From Halalkalibacter oceani (lineage in GTDB: Bacteria; Bacillota; Bacilli; Bacillales; Bacillaceae_D), in contig NZ_JAMBOS010000003.1 of NCBI RefSeq assembly GCF_023715705.1, positions 186,001 to 250,000 on the forward strand: a stretch of 64,000 bases of DNA, written 5' to 3'. Under the pieces are notes generated by a model. That model did not search any database. It was not told where the DNA came from and saw nothing but the letters and a program-made list of their open reading frames with translations. This document shows positions 19,923 through 28,501 of the stretch, in pieces; position 1 is the first letter of the stretch, and each line of letters begins with the position of its first letter. A program made the position numbers and the translations under genes.

Positions 19923-21347
19923 ATGGGGAAGGACTTGCGGACGTATTTAAAGCAGCTCAATGAGCTGAACCCGAACAGCATTCGTGTTGTTGGGGAAGAG
20001 GTCGATCCAAGATTCGGAATTACGGGCTATGCGGCTCGCCTTGCGGAACAAGGCGAGTACCCTGGCCTCATTTTTTCAAATGTTAAGGGTGCTCATTTGT
20101 CATGCATCTCGAATTTGCTGACGACGTATGAACGGATCGCGTTATTTTTAAACTGTGAAGTGCCGGACATTCCGCGCGTATTTGGTGAGAAGATCCGCAA
20201 CCAGATTCCGCCGACGGTCGTCCCTGCCGAGCAGGCGCCGGTGAAAGAGAACATATTGATGGGTGATGAGGCTGATTTATCGAAGCTTCCAATTCCGGTC
20301 CATAATGAAATGGACGGAGGGCCTTATTTATCAGCCGGGGTAATGGTGATCCGCGACCCTGAAAGCAAGGAAATAAACGCCGGGATTTACCGTCATCAAA
20401 TTTATGACAAGCGTAAATTAGGGGTTTGGTTTCTCGGTGCGCATCATGGCGGCTTGATACATAAGAAATACGAAAAAGAAGGGAAGTCAGCGCCGGTGGC
20501 GATCGTTCTCGGCCATCATCCCGGCTTTTTAATGGGGGCTGTCTCCCGTATTCAGGGAATTGGAGGGGAGTATGAAGTTGCCGGCTCGTTGATCGGTGAA
20601 TCGCTTCATGTCGTCAAGGCGGAGACGTCTGATTTGATGGTTCCGGCCGATGCAGAAATCATCATTGAAGGGGAAATCCTAGCCAATGAGGAAGCGCCGG
20701 AAGGTCCTTTCGGTGAGTGGCCGGGTCATTATCTTGGGGGCGGCTCTGTACCTGTGATTCGAGTGACGTGTATTACCCACCGAAACCAGGCGATCTTCCA
20801 GGATATTGTCGCTTCGAGTAGAGAGCATTTAATGGTTGGCGGGATTCCGCGCTCGGGCAGTATTTATCACTCGGTGAAATCCGTCGTCCCTAGTCTTAAT
20901 ACGGTCAATGTACCACATTATGCGCGGATGCACTGCTATATTTCACTGCATAAGGAACGGGATGCCGACGTCAAAAAAGCGGCTTTTACAGCATTGAACA
21001 CAGAGCAGGAAAATCTCCGTCACATCGTCGTCGTCGATGATGATATCAATGTTTTTAATGAGGAAGAAGTGGCTTGGGCGGTCGGGACACGCTTTGATGC
21101 TGAACGTGATCAGCTCATTATCCCGAAGTGGAACGGACCTGGCGGGCTGCTGCCGACAAACTGGGACTATCATGAGGATGGGTCCCATACAGCGCGAATG
21201 TCGAGCGCTGTCATTGTCGATGCGACAAAGCCGGCTCCGCCAATTCCTTATCCGAAGCGGGCAGTTGTGCCAAAGGAGCATGTTGATAAGGCGAAACCCG
21301 AGCAATTAAGAGCATTGAGCGAAGAAGAAAAAGGGCAGTGGTTTTAA
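19923..21347 (+). CDS. UbiD-family prenylated-FMN decarboxylase
   Basis: 474-residue UbiD-type (de)carboxylase, which uses prenylated FMN to remove a carboxyl group from an aromatic, heteroaromatic or alpha,beta-unsaturated acid. The catalytic triad of the family is present with the right spacing: Arg157 (NAGIYRHQ), Glu260 and Glu265 (EGPFGE), against Arg173, Glu277 and Glu282 in fungal Fdc1. Known members act on pyrrole-2-carboxylate, furan dicarboxylate, hydroxybenzoates and polyprenyl-hydroxybenzoate; the motifs do not discriminate. Start ATG follows AAGGAGGG. It is contiguous with an ABC importer, and the cofactor-making ubiX lies at the end of the same block, which supports a dedicated catabolic role rather than ubiquinone or menaquinone synthesis. 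Confidence 0.93.
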   Translation: MGKDLRTYLKQLNELNPNSIRVVGEEVDPRFGITGYAARLAEQGEYPGLIFSNVKGAHLSCISNLLTTYERIALFLNCEVPDIPRVFGEKIRNQIPPTVVPAEQAPVKENILMGDEADLSKLPIPVHNEMDGGPYLSAGVMVIRDPESKEINAGIYRHQIYDKRKLGVWFLGAHHGGLIHKKYEKEGKSAPVAIVLGHHPGFLMGAVSRIQGIGGEYEVAGSLIGESLHVVKAETSDLMVPADAEIIIEGEILANEEAPEGPFGEWPGHYLGGGSVPVIRVTCITHRNQAIFQDIVASSREHLMVGGIPRSGSIYHSVKSVVPSLNTVNVPHYARMHCYISLHKERDADVKKAAFTALNTEQENLRHIVVVDDDINVFNEEEVAWAVGTRFDAERDQLIIPKWNGPGGLLPTNWDYHEDGSHTARMSSAVIVDATKPAPPIPYPKRAVVPKEHVDKAKPEQLRALSEEEKGQWF

Positions 21348-21445
21348 ACCCAACCTTCACGACTGCTTTCAGCTGTTTTAAAAGACGAGGATGACTGGCT
21401 ACGGCGGCGCTTTTCCAGCATCGTCCAGCCTTCACTCGCTGCTTC

Positions 21446-21491
21446 GGGGTTGTATCAAAGGAAAAACCTCCTTTTGATACAACCCCTCTTT
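21446..21491 (+). terminator. Hairpin between ubiD and pxpB
   Basis: Arms GGGGTTGTATCAAAGG (from 21446) and CTTTTGATACAACCCC (to 21486), then TCTTT. It may give partial termination, splitting the block into an importer-ubiD unit and a pxp-to-ubiX unit. The preceding GCTTCGGGG and the stem resemble the hairpin after fbaA. Confidence 0.6.
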
Positions 21492-21526
21492 ACATCGCAG
21501 TAATCATAAGAAAGAGGGGTGAGAGA

Positions 21527-22252
21527 ATGAAAGCAATCAATCTTTTTCCATTTGGTGATTCTGCCCTTGTCGTTCAGCTGGGCAATGAAGTCGATCCTGC
21601 TACGCATGAAAAGGTTCAACTGCTTTGCGCTTATCTTGATGAGCATCCACCTGCGGGGATGACTGAATATTTGCCAGCCTTTACTAACGTGACGATCTAT
21701 TATGATGGTTATCAGGTTTTGCAGGAAGCCGGTCAGGATTCGGAGCAACTGCCTTATGAACTTTTCCGTGAACGGGTGCGGCAACTGCTTGAGAAAATTG
21801 AACGGGGCGAACAGGTTGAAGCGCGAACAGTAGAGATACCAGTCTATTATGGAGGGGAGCTCGGTCGGGATTTGGAAACCGTTGCCCGCCATAATTCCCT
21901 GACTCCGGAGGAAGTGATCCGGATTCATACGGAAGGGGACTATCTTACATATATGGTCGGGTTTGCTCCGGGCTTTCCTTATTTGGGAGGACTTTCAGAG
22001 CGGATCGCGACACCAAGGCGGGAAACGCCCCGGTTGGCGATACCGGCCGGCACAGTCGGCATTGCGGGAACCCAGACCGGCGTTTACCCGATTGAAACTC
22101 CGGGAGGCTGGCAGCTTATCGGCCATACACCTGTAAAGCTGTTTCAACCGGAGCAATGGCCGCCTACCCTCATACAAGCTGGTGATCGAGTCAAATTCAA
22201 AGCGATCAGCAAGGATGAATATGATCAGCTCGTAAAGGAGGGGGCGCAATGA
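21527..22252 (+). CDS. pxpB: 5-oxoprolinase subunit PxpB (KipI family)
   Basis: 241-residue KipI/allophanate-hydrolase-subunit-1-type protein. With PxpC and PxpA it forms the bacterial ATP-dependent 5-oxoprolinase, which opens the lactam ring of 5-oxoproline to glutamate. The cyclophilin-like C-terminal half carries VGFAPGFPYLGGL and the conserved IPAGTVGIAGTQTGVYP around residue 170. In B. subtilis the homologue was first described as the KinA inhibitor KipI. Start ATG follows AAAGAGGGG, and the gene overlaps pxpC by four bases. Placement inside a heterocycle-type catabolic block raises the possibility that the lactam here is not 5-oxoproline. Confidence 0.92.
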   Translation: MKAINLFPFGDSALVVQLGNEVDPATHEKVQLLCAYLDEHPPAGMTEYLPAFTNVTIYYDGYQVLQEAGQDSEQLPYELFRERVRQLLEKIERGEQVEARTVEIPVYYGGELGRDLETVARHNSLTPEEVIRIHTEGDYLTYMVGFAPGFPYLGGLSERIATPRRETPRLAIPAGTVGIAGTQTGVYPIETPGGWQLIGHTPVKLFQPEQWPPTLIQAGDRVKFKAISKDEYDQLVKEGAQ

Positions 22253-23256
22253 GCATTTTGGTGGAAAAGCCCGGTTTATTAACAACCGTACAGGACAATG
22301 GAAGAATCGGCTTTCAGAAATTCGGCATTATTGCCAGTGGGGCGATGGATCGCTACGCCTTGCGGGCGGCAAATGTGCTTTTGGAAAATGATGAGTATGA
22401 GGCGGCGCTCGAGATCACATTGGTTGGTCCGACAGTAACCTTTACGGAAGATGCGCTAATCGCGATCTGCGGCGCTGATCTGTCGCCAATGGTTGAGAAA
22501 AAGCCGGTGCCGATGTGGAGGGCTGTCTTTGTGAAAAAAGGGACAACCTTGTCGTTCGGCGCGGCGAAGCACGGGACGAGAGCGTATTTAGCGGTTGCTG
22601 GTGGATATGATATACCTGAGGTGATGAACAGCCGCTCGACCTATTTAAGGGCTGGAATTGGTGGCTTCGAAGGTCGTGCGCTGAAAGCGAATGACCAGCT
22701 TTACATAAGGAAATCGAACCGGCAGGACAGGCTGGAGGCATTAAAGCAAAGAGCAGGCGAGGAGCCGTTTTGTGAAGCAACATTGCCGCTCTTCCGCTAT
22801 ATCAGGCCTTCCTACGAAACGAATCCGCTTATTCGTGTCGTAAAAGGGATGCAGGCCGACAGCTTCGAGCAGGAGAGTATCGACGCCTTTTACCGTGAGC
22901 CGTTTAAAGTGCTGCCACAATCAGACCGGATGGGGTTCCGACTCGCGGGACCGCCCTTGCGCTTGAAGCATAAGGAGCAATTATTGTCCGAGGCGGTGAC
23001 CTTCGGCAGCATCCAGGTTCCGTCAGACGGCAATCCGATTGTGCTGATGGCCGATCGCCAGACAACCGGCGGCTATCACAAAATCGCCCAGGTGATTACC
23101 GTCGATTTGCCGGTGATGGCTCAATTAAATCTGGGAGCGGAGGTCCGTTTTAAAGAAGTGTCACTTGAGGAAGCTCAGCTCCTGCTACTTGAACAGGAAT
23201 TAAACTTTGAACAATTAAAGCAAGGTGTGCGATTATATAATAAAGGAATAAAGTAA
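22249..23256 (+). CDS. pxpC: 5-oxoprolinase subunit PxpC (KipA family)
   Basis: 335-residue KipA/allophanate-hydrolase-subunit-2-type protein, the partner of PxpB. Characteristic segments are VEKPGLLTTVQDNGR at the N-terminus, SGAMDRYALRAANVLL, the stretch AYLAVAGGYDIPEVMNSRST around residue 120, and DRMGFRLAGPPL. Length is normal for the family. The ATGA overlap with pxpB indicates coupled translation. It contributes to the ATP-dependent lactamase together with PxpA. Confidence 0.92.
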   Translation: MSILVEKPGLLTTVQDNGRIGFQKFGIIASGAMDRYALRAANVLLENDEYEAALEITLVGPTVTFTEDALIAICGADLSPMVEKKPVPMWRAVFVKKGTTLSFGAAKHGTRAYLAVAGGYDIPEVMNSRSTYLRAGIGGFEGRALKANDQLYIRKSNRQDRLEALKQRAGEEPFCEATLPLFRYIRPSYETNPLIRVVKGMQADSFEQESIDAFYREPFKVLPQSDRMGFRLAGPPLRLKHKEQLLSEAVTFGSIQVPSDGNPIVLMADRQTTGGYHKIAQVITVDLPVMAQLNLGAEVRFKEVSLEEAQLLLLEQELNFEQLKQGVRLYNKGIK

Positions 23257-23360
23257 TCGATACCTAATGATCTAACAGGGGAAGACCACTCTTTAGCAGG
23301 AGCGGTGCCCCCGAGTTTGTAGAAAATTTTTACCATTCCAAATTCAAGGAGGATGTCAAC

Positions 23361-24128
23361 ATGAGTGTAGTCGATTTAAACTGTGATATGGGTGAGAGTT
23401 TTGGCGCTTATAAGATGGGAACGGATGAACAAATTTTAAAATATGTTACTTCTGCTAACATCGCCTGCGGCTTTCATGCCGGAGACGCGACGACGATGCG
23501 GAAGACGGTCAAGCTGGCGCTTGAGAACGATGTCGCGATTGGAGCGCATCCGGGCCTGCAGGATTTAATTGGCTTTGGCCGGAGAGATATGGATATTTCC
23601 CCGCAGGAAGCGTACGATATTGTTGTCTATCAGATTGGTGCGATGTACGGCTTTGTTAAGTCAGAAGGGGCCAGAATGCAGCATGTTAAGGCACACGGTT
23701 CCTTATACAATATGGCTTCCGTTAATAAGGATTTGGCGGAGGCGATTGCCGAGGCAGTTTACAAGGTCGACCCAGAACTCATTTTATTCGGTCTTGCGAA
23801 TGGGGAGCTGTTAAAAGCGGGAGAACGGATCGGCTTAAGAACTGGCAGTGAAGTTTTTGCTGATCGCACATATCAGGAGGACGGGACGCTAACATCGCGG
23901 CGCCTGCCGAATGCGATGATTGAGAGCGAAGCGGAATCGGTGCAGCAGGTCATTCGCATGGTGAAAGAAAAGAAAGTACGTTGCCAGCAAAATAAAGATA
24001 TTTCGATTCTTGCCGAAACGATCTGTATTCACGGCGACGGACCGAACGCCCTGGCCTATGCGAAGAAAATTAAGCAGGAGCTTGAGCAGGCTGACATTAC
24101 CGTGCAAGCAATTGGCAAAGAAAAATAA
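23361..24128 (+). CDS. pxpA: 5-oxoprolinase subunit PxpA (LamB/YcsF family)
   Basis: 255-residue LamB/YcsF protein, third subunit of the ATP-dependent lactamase. Conserved blocks are [17 protein letters not shown] at the N-terminus, [29 protein letters not shown] and [10 protein letters not shown], with His and Asp residues grouped as in a polysaccharide-deacetylase-like barrel. The fungal relative lamB is needed for 2-pyrrolidinone use, so the family is not limited to 5-oxoproline. Start ATG follows AAGGAGGA. It is separated from pxpC by 104 bases and is followed 14 bases later by the flavoprotein gene, so it is tied into the same transcript. Confidence 0.92.
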   Translation: MSVVDLNCDMGESFGAYKMGTDEQILKYVTSANIACGFHAGDATTMRKTVKLALENDVAIGAHPGLQDLIGFGRRDMDISPQEAYDIVVYQIGAMYGFVKSEGARMQHVKAHGSLYNMASVNKDLAEAIAEAVYKVDPELILFGLANGELLKAGERIGLRTGSEVFADRTYQEDGTLTSRRLPNAMIESEAESVQQVIRMVKEKKVRCQQNKDISILAETICIHGDGPNALAYAKKIKQELEQADITVQAIGKEK

Positions 24129-24142
24129 ACTGAGGAGCGAAT

Positions 24143-25834
24143 ATGATGACAGCAAACAACTATGAAACAGATGTATTAGTCGTCGGATCAGGAGCGGCCG
24201 GAATGATGGCCGCGCGGGCTGCGGCGGATGAAGGAGCGAATGTCATCATTGCCGACAAAAGCTTGATCGGCCGGGGCGGAGCAACGATTATTGCCCAGAT
24301 GACAGTGGCTGTTGCATTAGGTGAGGCCGAAGAGGACAGCACAGAGCTTCATTTTGAGGATACGATGGACGGAAGCCGCGGTTTAGGTGATGCTGAGATT
24401 ATTAGAGCGATTGTTGAAAGAGGCCCTGAAGTGATCAATGAGGTAGAGGGCTACGGCGTGAAATGGGCGCGAACGGAAGACGGAAAGCGCTCGCAGGTTG
24501 TCTCGCCAGGTCATTCGAAGCGCCGCTGTGTCTATGTCGATATTTTAAATACGGGTGGTGCGACGGCAAACGGATTAAAGCGGGCGATTTGGAAGGATGA
24601 AAAGATCACCCGCCTGAAAAACGTCATGATTACCCGCCTGGTGAAACACGAAGGCCGTGTTGTCGGGGCGGTTGGCTTTTCGATGGAGGATATGGTACCG
24701 ATCAGCATTTCCGCTTCACAGGTCATTTTGGCGACAGGTGGGCTGACGGAAGTGTACGAGCGTAACAGTGCGTCATCGAATATGACCGGGGACGGCTTTA
24801 TGTTAGCGGCAGAAGCCGGTGGTGAATTGCGTGACATGGAAATGGTGCAGTTCTTCCCGATTGCTCATCTGTTTCCACCATTAGTCGGAATTGATCCAAT
24901 TATGTGGGACCCATTCCGCTATAAACTTGGAGGAAGGCTGTTAAATGGCGAGCATGAGGAATTTATGCAGCGCTATAATGGGGAAGTGGCCGGGAAGTAC
25001 ACGGCGACGAGAGATTTAACAAGCTATGCGATTTTCAAAGAGGTCGAAGCCGGACGAGGCTCGGAGCATGGCGGAGCTTATCTCGATTTCCGGATGGTTC
25101 CGGAGGAGAAGCTGAAAGAAGGCTTCGGACCGGTGATCGAGATTTTGAAGTCGCAGGGCGTTGATTTGACGAAGCAAATGGTTGAGGTTGCGCCGATGGC
25201 TCATTTCATGCTCGGTGGGGTTAAAGTGGATAAGGCAATGAAAACAACAGTGCCAAATCTGCTTGCCTGCGGCGAACTGATTTATGGAATGCACGGGGCG
25301 AACCGTCTGTCCGGCAACGCGATTACAGAAGCACTGGTGACGGGAAGAATTGCTGGTGAAACAGCGGCGAAGGACTTGCAGCAGCGTGAGGATGAGATTG
25401 TAAAGAAAGAATTGGAACAGGAATGGGCGCAGCTTCAGTCGTTCTGGTATCCGGAGAAAGTGGAAAAGGATCAGGAGTCGATTCTTGGGCTGAGACGAAA
25501 AATCCAGAAAATTCTTTGGAAAGGTTCCGGTCCGTTAAGAACAGAAGAGGAGCTGCAGCAGGCACTTGGCGAAATTGAAAAAGTGGAAGCTGAAGTGAAA
25601 GAGGTGGCACTGGCGCCGCAAAACAGCTACGCGCTTTCGCTGGTGGAAAAGATCGAAGCGGTCAATATGGCCCGGTTAGGGAAGGCGATCATTCAAGGAG
25701 CGATCGAACGTAAGGAAACACGGGGCGCTCACGTCAGACTTGACTATCCGGAGCAGCTTGATAAAGCATACAGTTCATTATTTACGCTTAATGAGGCAGG
25801 AGAATGGACGTTCAATAAAGTGGAGATGGAATAA
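24143..25834 (+). CDS. Fumarate-reductase/succinate-dehydrogenase-like flavoprotein
   Basis: 563-residue FAD-dependent oxidoreductase of the SdhA/FrdA/AprA group. The dinucleotide site is VVGSGAAGMMAARAA at residues 13-27. Catalytic positions of the SdhA family are kept: Arg305 in EAGRGSEHGG, His354 in HFMLGGV, and Arg388 in GANRLSGN. A helical C-terminal domain follows. Several pocket residues differ from true SdhA, and there is no membrane anchor gene, so this is not the respiratory enzyme. The next gene encodes a small 2Fe-2S protein like the N-terminus of SdhB, giving a two-subunit soluble enzyme. Likely reaction is reduction or oxidation of a C=C bond next to a carbonyl, here plausibly ring reduction of a pathway intermediate. 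Substrate unknown. Confidence 0.85.
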   Translation: MMTANNYETDVLVVGSGAAGMMAARAAADEGANVIIADKSLIGRGGATIIAQMTVAVALGEAEEDSTELHFEDTMDGSRGLGDAEIIRAIVERGPEVINEVEGYGVKWARTEDGKRSQVVSPGHSKRRCVYVDILNTGGATANGLKRAIWKDEKITRLKNVMITRLVKHEGRVVGAVGFSMEDMVPISISASQVILATGGLTEVYERNSASSNMTGDGFMLAAEAGGELRDMEMVQFFPIAHLFPPLVGIDPIMWDPFRYKLGGRLLNGEHEEFMQRYNGEVAGKYTATRDLTSYAIFKEVEAGRGSEHGGAYLDFRMVPEEKLKEGFGPVIEILKSQGVDLTKQMVEVAPMAHFMLGGVKVDKAMKTTVPNLLACGELIYGMHGANRLSGNAITEALVTGRIAGETAAKDLQQREDEIVKKELEQEWAQLQSFWYPEKVEKDQESILGLRRKIQKILWKGSGPLRTEEELQQALGEIEKVEAEVKEVALAPQNSYALSLVEKIEAVNMARLGKAIIQGAIERKETRGAHVRLDYPEQLDKAYSSLFTLNEAGEWTFNKVEME

Positions 25835-25850
25835 AAGGAGGAAGGTACAT

Positions 25851-26162
25851 ATGGCAGAGATTACATTGCACATCACTCGCGGAAGCGAACAAGAAGGGAA
25901 GCATGAAGAAACGTACCAGGTTCCTTTTGTCGAAGGAATGAGTCTGCTTGATGCCATTTTCTGGATCAGGGAGCATAAGGATCCGACTTTGGCTGTCCGC
26001 TATTCCTGCCGGTCAGCCAACGCCTGCAAAGAGTGCATGGCCGTCGTTGATGGTAAGGCCGGCTACTTGTGCAGCATCCGGGCGGAAGAGAACAGTGAAC
26101 AAAAAATCGAACCTTTAGCCGCACGACCTTGGGTGAAGGATTTAACGACAGCAATCGAATAG
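25851..26162 (+). CDS. Small 2Fe-2S protein, SdhB N-terminal type
   Basis: 103-residue ferredoxin-like protein. Cys pattern C-x5-C-x2-C around residues 50-60 (YSCRSANACKECMAVVDGK), with a fourth Cys in GYLCSI, matches the [2Fe-2S] domain at the front of succinate dehydrogenase and fumarate reductase iron-sulfur subunits. The 4Fe-4S/3Fe-4S half of SdhB is absent. ATG 25851 follows AAAGGAGG; an overlapping longer frame from 25740 is not needed. It lies 16 bases after the flavoprotein and most likely carries electrons to or from it, and perhaps links it to the molybdenum hydroxylase. Confidence 0.85.
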   Translation: MAEITLHITRGSEQEGKHEETYQVPFVEGMSLLDAIFWIREHKDPTLAVRYSCRSANACKECMAVVDGKAGYLCSIRAEENSEQKIEPLAARPWVKDLTTAIE

Positions 26163-26175
26163 GCGGTGAAGAAGT

Positions 26176-27024
26176 ATGTGGTATCGACCGGATAATTTGG
26201 AACAAGCACTTGCACTTCTTGCTGAAGAGCAGCCGACGATTGTCTGCGGGGGAACCGACTTGTTCGTAAACTGGGAAGCGAGAAAGAAGCAGAGCCCGGC
26301 CAGAGCGTGGCTCGATATTCAGCATATCCCCGAGCTGCGGCGTCTTGAGCAGACGGCGGAAGGAATTGAAATTGGCGCAGCAGTAACAGCGGCAGAACTG
26401 TGGCAAAGTCCGGTGACAGAAGGACTCGCCGCACTCCGTGAAGCATGTCAAGTCGTCGGCGGCTGGCAGATTCAAAACCGTGCGTCGATTGGCGGTAATT
26501 TTGCCAATGCTTCCCCAGCGGCGGATATGATCGTGCCATTAATCGCCTATGGGGCTGTGTTAACACTGGCGAGTCGTTCTGGCACGAGAAAAGTCGCGGC
26601 CGCTGACTTTGTCACTGGACCGAAGACAACGGTTCTTCAGGATGATGAGATGATTACCGGCGTTTTAATCCCGCACGAGGTCGCCGGTGTCCCGCAAACA
26701 TTTTTGCGTCATGACCAGCGGGGCGGAACAGATATTTCATTAGTATCGGTAGCCGCGGTCGTAAAAGGAAGCGGCGCAGAGAAGGAATGGATCAAGATCG
26801 CTGTCGGGGCTGCTAATGCCACAGTTGTGACATTGAACAGTGATGAGCTGAACCGGATCGAGCTGACCGAGGAAGCGATCATGAACATTGCCCGGCTCTA
26901 TGCCAATGCCTGTCATCCGATTACCGATGTCCGAGCAAGTGCCGAATACCGGAAGGAAATGGTCAAGGTGTTCGTCAAAAAAGCATTGATGAAGCTTACA
27001 GCAAAGGCGGGGGGAGAAGCATGA
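26176..27024 (+). CDS. Molybdenum hydroxylase FAD subunit (CoxM/XdhB-like)
   Basis: 282-residue FAD-binding subunit of a xanthine-oxidase-family hydroxylase. The two FAD motifs are CGGTDLFVNW around residue 35 and ASIGGNFANASPAAD around 110; the C-terminal CO-dehydrogenase flavoprotein domain follows. It passes electrons from the 2Fe-2S subunit to an acceptor. The usual M-S-L order is present in this block but is interrupted by a decarboxylase-like gene (27021), with which it overlaps by four bases. The enzyme class hydroxylates carbon next to a ring nitrogen, or oxidises aldehydes or CO, using water. Confidence 0.92.
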   Translation: MWYRPDNLEQALALLAEEQPTIVCGGTDLFVNWEARKKQSPARAWLDIQHIPELRRLEQTAEGIEIGAAVTAAELWQSPVTEGLAALREACQVVGGWQIQNRASIGGNFANASPAADMIVPLIAYGAVLTLASRSGTRKVAAADFVTGPKTTVLQDDEMITGVLIPHEVAGVPQTFLRHDQRGGTDISLVSVAAVVKGSGAEKEWIKIAVGAANATVVTLNSDELNRIELTEEAIMNIARLYANACHPITDVRASAEYRKEMVKVFVKKALMKLTAKAGGEA

Positions 27025-27980
27025 AAAAAACATTAAGTCTTGCCGTTTCAAAAAGCGACCGGACCCAATCCATCATCAGCGGTCAGGCAGCGCTGGCTGA
27101 TTATGACCTTGAGCTTAAAAGCACGATGGTCGAGGAGATCTTTGAAAAGCAAGTATCGGAAGCAAGCTACGACATCGCTGAAATGTCGCTTGCCTCTTAT
27201 TTAATCGGTCTTAGCAAAGGTGAAACGCGGCTGACGGCGATCCCGGTTTTTCTGTCGCGTTCTTTCCGGCATAATGCAATTTATGTCCGCTCTGACGCGC
27301 CATGGCAGCATCCTAGCGAATTGAAGGGACGCCGCTTCGGGGTACCTGAATATCAAATGACAGCAGCGGTTTGGGTGCGCGCCTACTTCCGTCATGAATG
27401 GAATGTTGCGACGGAGGAACTGAACTGGGTGACATACCGTCCAGAGCGGATCCCTGTTGATACCCCGGCGGAGCGGGCTGAATCAGGCGATATTTTCAAG
27501 GCATTGGTTGATGGTGAAGTCGATGCGATTATGACAGCAAGACGACCGCCGGCGGAATACTTTTCCCTTTCCGGAGAAGGGGGAGAAATCCGCCGTCTCA
27601 TTCCCGATGTCTGGACAGTCGAGCGTGACTACTATGAGCGCACCGGCATTTTTCCAATCATGCATCTCGTTTCGTTGCGCAAGGAAGCTGTTGAAAACGA
27701 TCCCCAGCTGGCAAAGCAGGTCTATGAATTGTTCTTGAAGGAAAAGCAGCAAGCGCAGCTTCGCCTATTTGAAACGGTGAAAAACGAAACATCGGCGCCG
27801 TTTTTATGGGAAGCTGCCGAGAGGTCGGCCAAGCTGCTTGGCGACGACATCTGGCCTTATGGACTGAAGCGGAATTGGGCGCAAATCGAAAGCTTTATGC
27901 AATATTTGAAAGAAGACGGGCTTATCTCGAGAACCTTCACGAAGGATGAAGTGTTTGATTCCAGTCTCTTGGACACATAA
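27021..27980 (+). CDS. 4,5-dihydroxyphthalate decarboxylase-like protein
   Basis: 319-residue protein of the Pht5/NMT1-like fold. It resembles a type 2 substrate-binding protein but has no signal peptide, so it should act in the cytoplasm as an enzyme. SYDIAEMSLASYLIGL around residue 50, AIPVFLSRSFRHNAIYVR around 75 and DGEVDAIMTARRPP around 170 match what I know of Pht5-type decarboxylases. That enzyme removes a carboxylate ortho or para to a hydroxyl without a cofactor. Here a hydroxylated heteroaromatic carboxylate from the molybdenum enzyme could be the substrate. The start overlaps the FAD-subunit stop by four bases. A cytosolic binding protein without catalysis cannot be excluded. Confidence 0.8.
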   Translation: MKKTLSLAVSKSDRTQSIISGQAALADYDLELKSTMVEEIFEKQVSEASYDIAEMSLASYLIGLSKGETRLTAIPVFLSRSFRHNAIYVRSDAPWQHPSELKGRRFGVPEYQMTAAVWVRAYFRHEWNVATEELNWVTYRPERIPVDTPAERAESGDIFKALVDGEVDAIMTARRPPAEYFSLSGEGGEIRRLIPDVWTVERDYYERTGIFPIMHLVSLRKEAVENDPQLAKQVYELFLKEKQQAQLRLFETVKNETSAPFLWEAAERSAKLLGDDIWPYGLKRNWAQIESFMQYLKEDGLISRTFTKDEVFDSSLLDT

Positions 27981-28009
27981 GCAGACAAGGATCATAGAAG
28001 GAGGCAACA

Positions 28010-28501
28010 ATGGACAGCAAGCAGAATATAGCGCTTCGGATAAATGGACAGGAAAAAAGCTGGAATGGTGATCCTACCCGTCCGCTTGTCAGTTATATCC
28101 GTGAAGAGGCCGGTTTAACAGGAACGAAGATTGGCTGTCAGACCGGGGAGTGCGGGGCCTGTACCGTGATGGTCGACGGGAAACCGATGATTTCATGTAT
28201 TCTCCCGGTCGCTGCTGTGGCAGGAACGGAAGTTGAAACGATTGAAGGGGTCGCCGAAACAGAGACCTTTCAGCATTTGAGCGAGGCGATGATGGAAACG
28301 GGCGGCGTGCAGTGCGGCTTTTGCACTCCAGGGATTATGATGACCTTATCTGCCTACATCCAAAAGCCTGAACAATTTGCCGGCAATGTCCGCGCGGCGC
28401 TGAAAAATAATCTATGCCGCTGTACAGGATACCAAAGTATTTTCCAGGCGGTTGAGAAAGTATTGAACAAGGAGGAGAAGGCTCATGACCTCCAATCTTA
28501 A
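28010..28501 (+). CDS. Molybdenum hydroxylase 2Fe-2S subunit (CoxS-like)
   Basis: 163-residue small subunit. The N-terminal plant-type ferredoxin domain has C-x4-C-x2-C (CQTGECGAC) and a fourth Cys in MISCILPV. The C-terminal helical domain binds the second cluster through QCGFCTPG and CRCTGY. Both clusters are complete. Start ATG follows AAGGAGGC. It overlaps the start of the large subunit by 17 bases, so the two are translated together. Confidence 0.95.
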   Translation: MDSKQNIALRINGQEKSWNGDPTRPLVSYIREEAGLTGTKIGCQTGECGACTVMVDGKPMISCILPVAAVAGTEVETIEGVAETETFQHLSEAMMETGGVQCGFCTPGIMMTLSAYIQKPEQFAGNVRAALKNNLCRCTGYQSIFQAVEKVLNKEEKAHDLQS

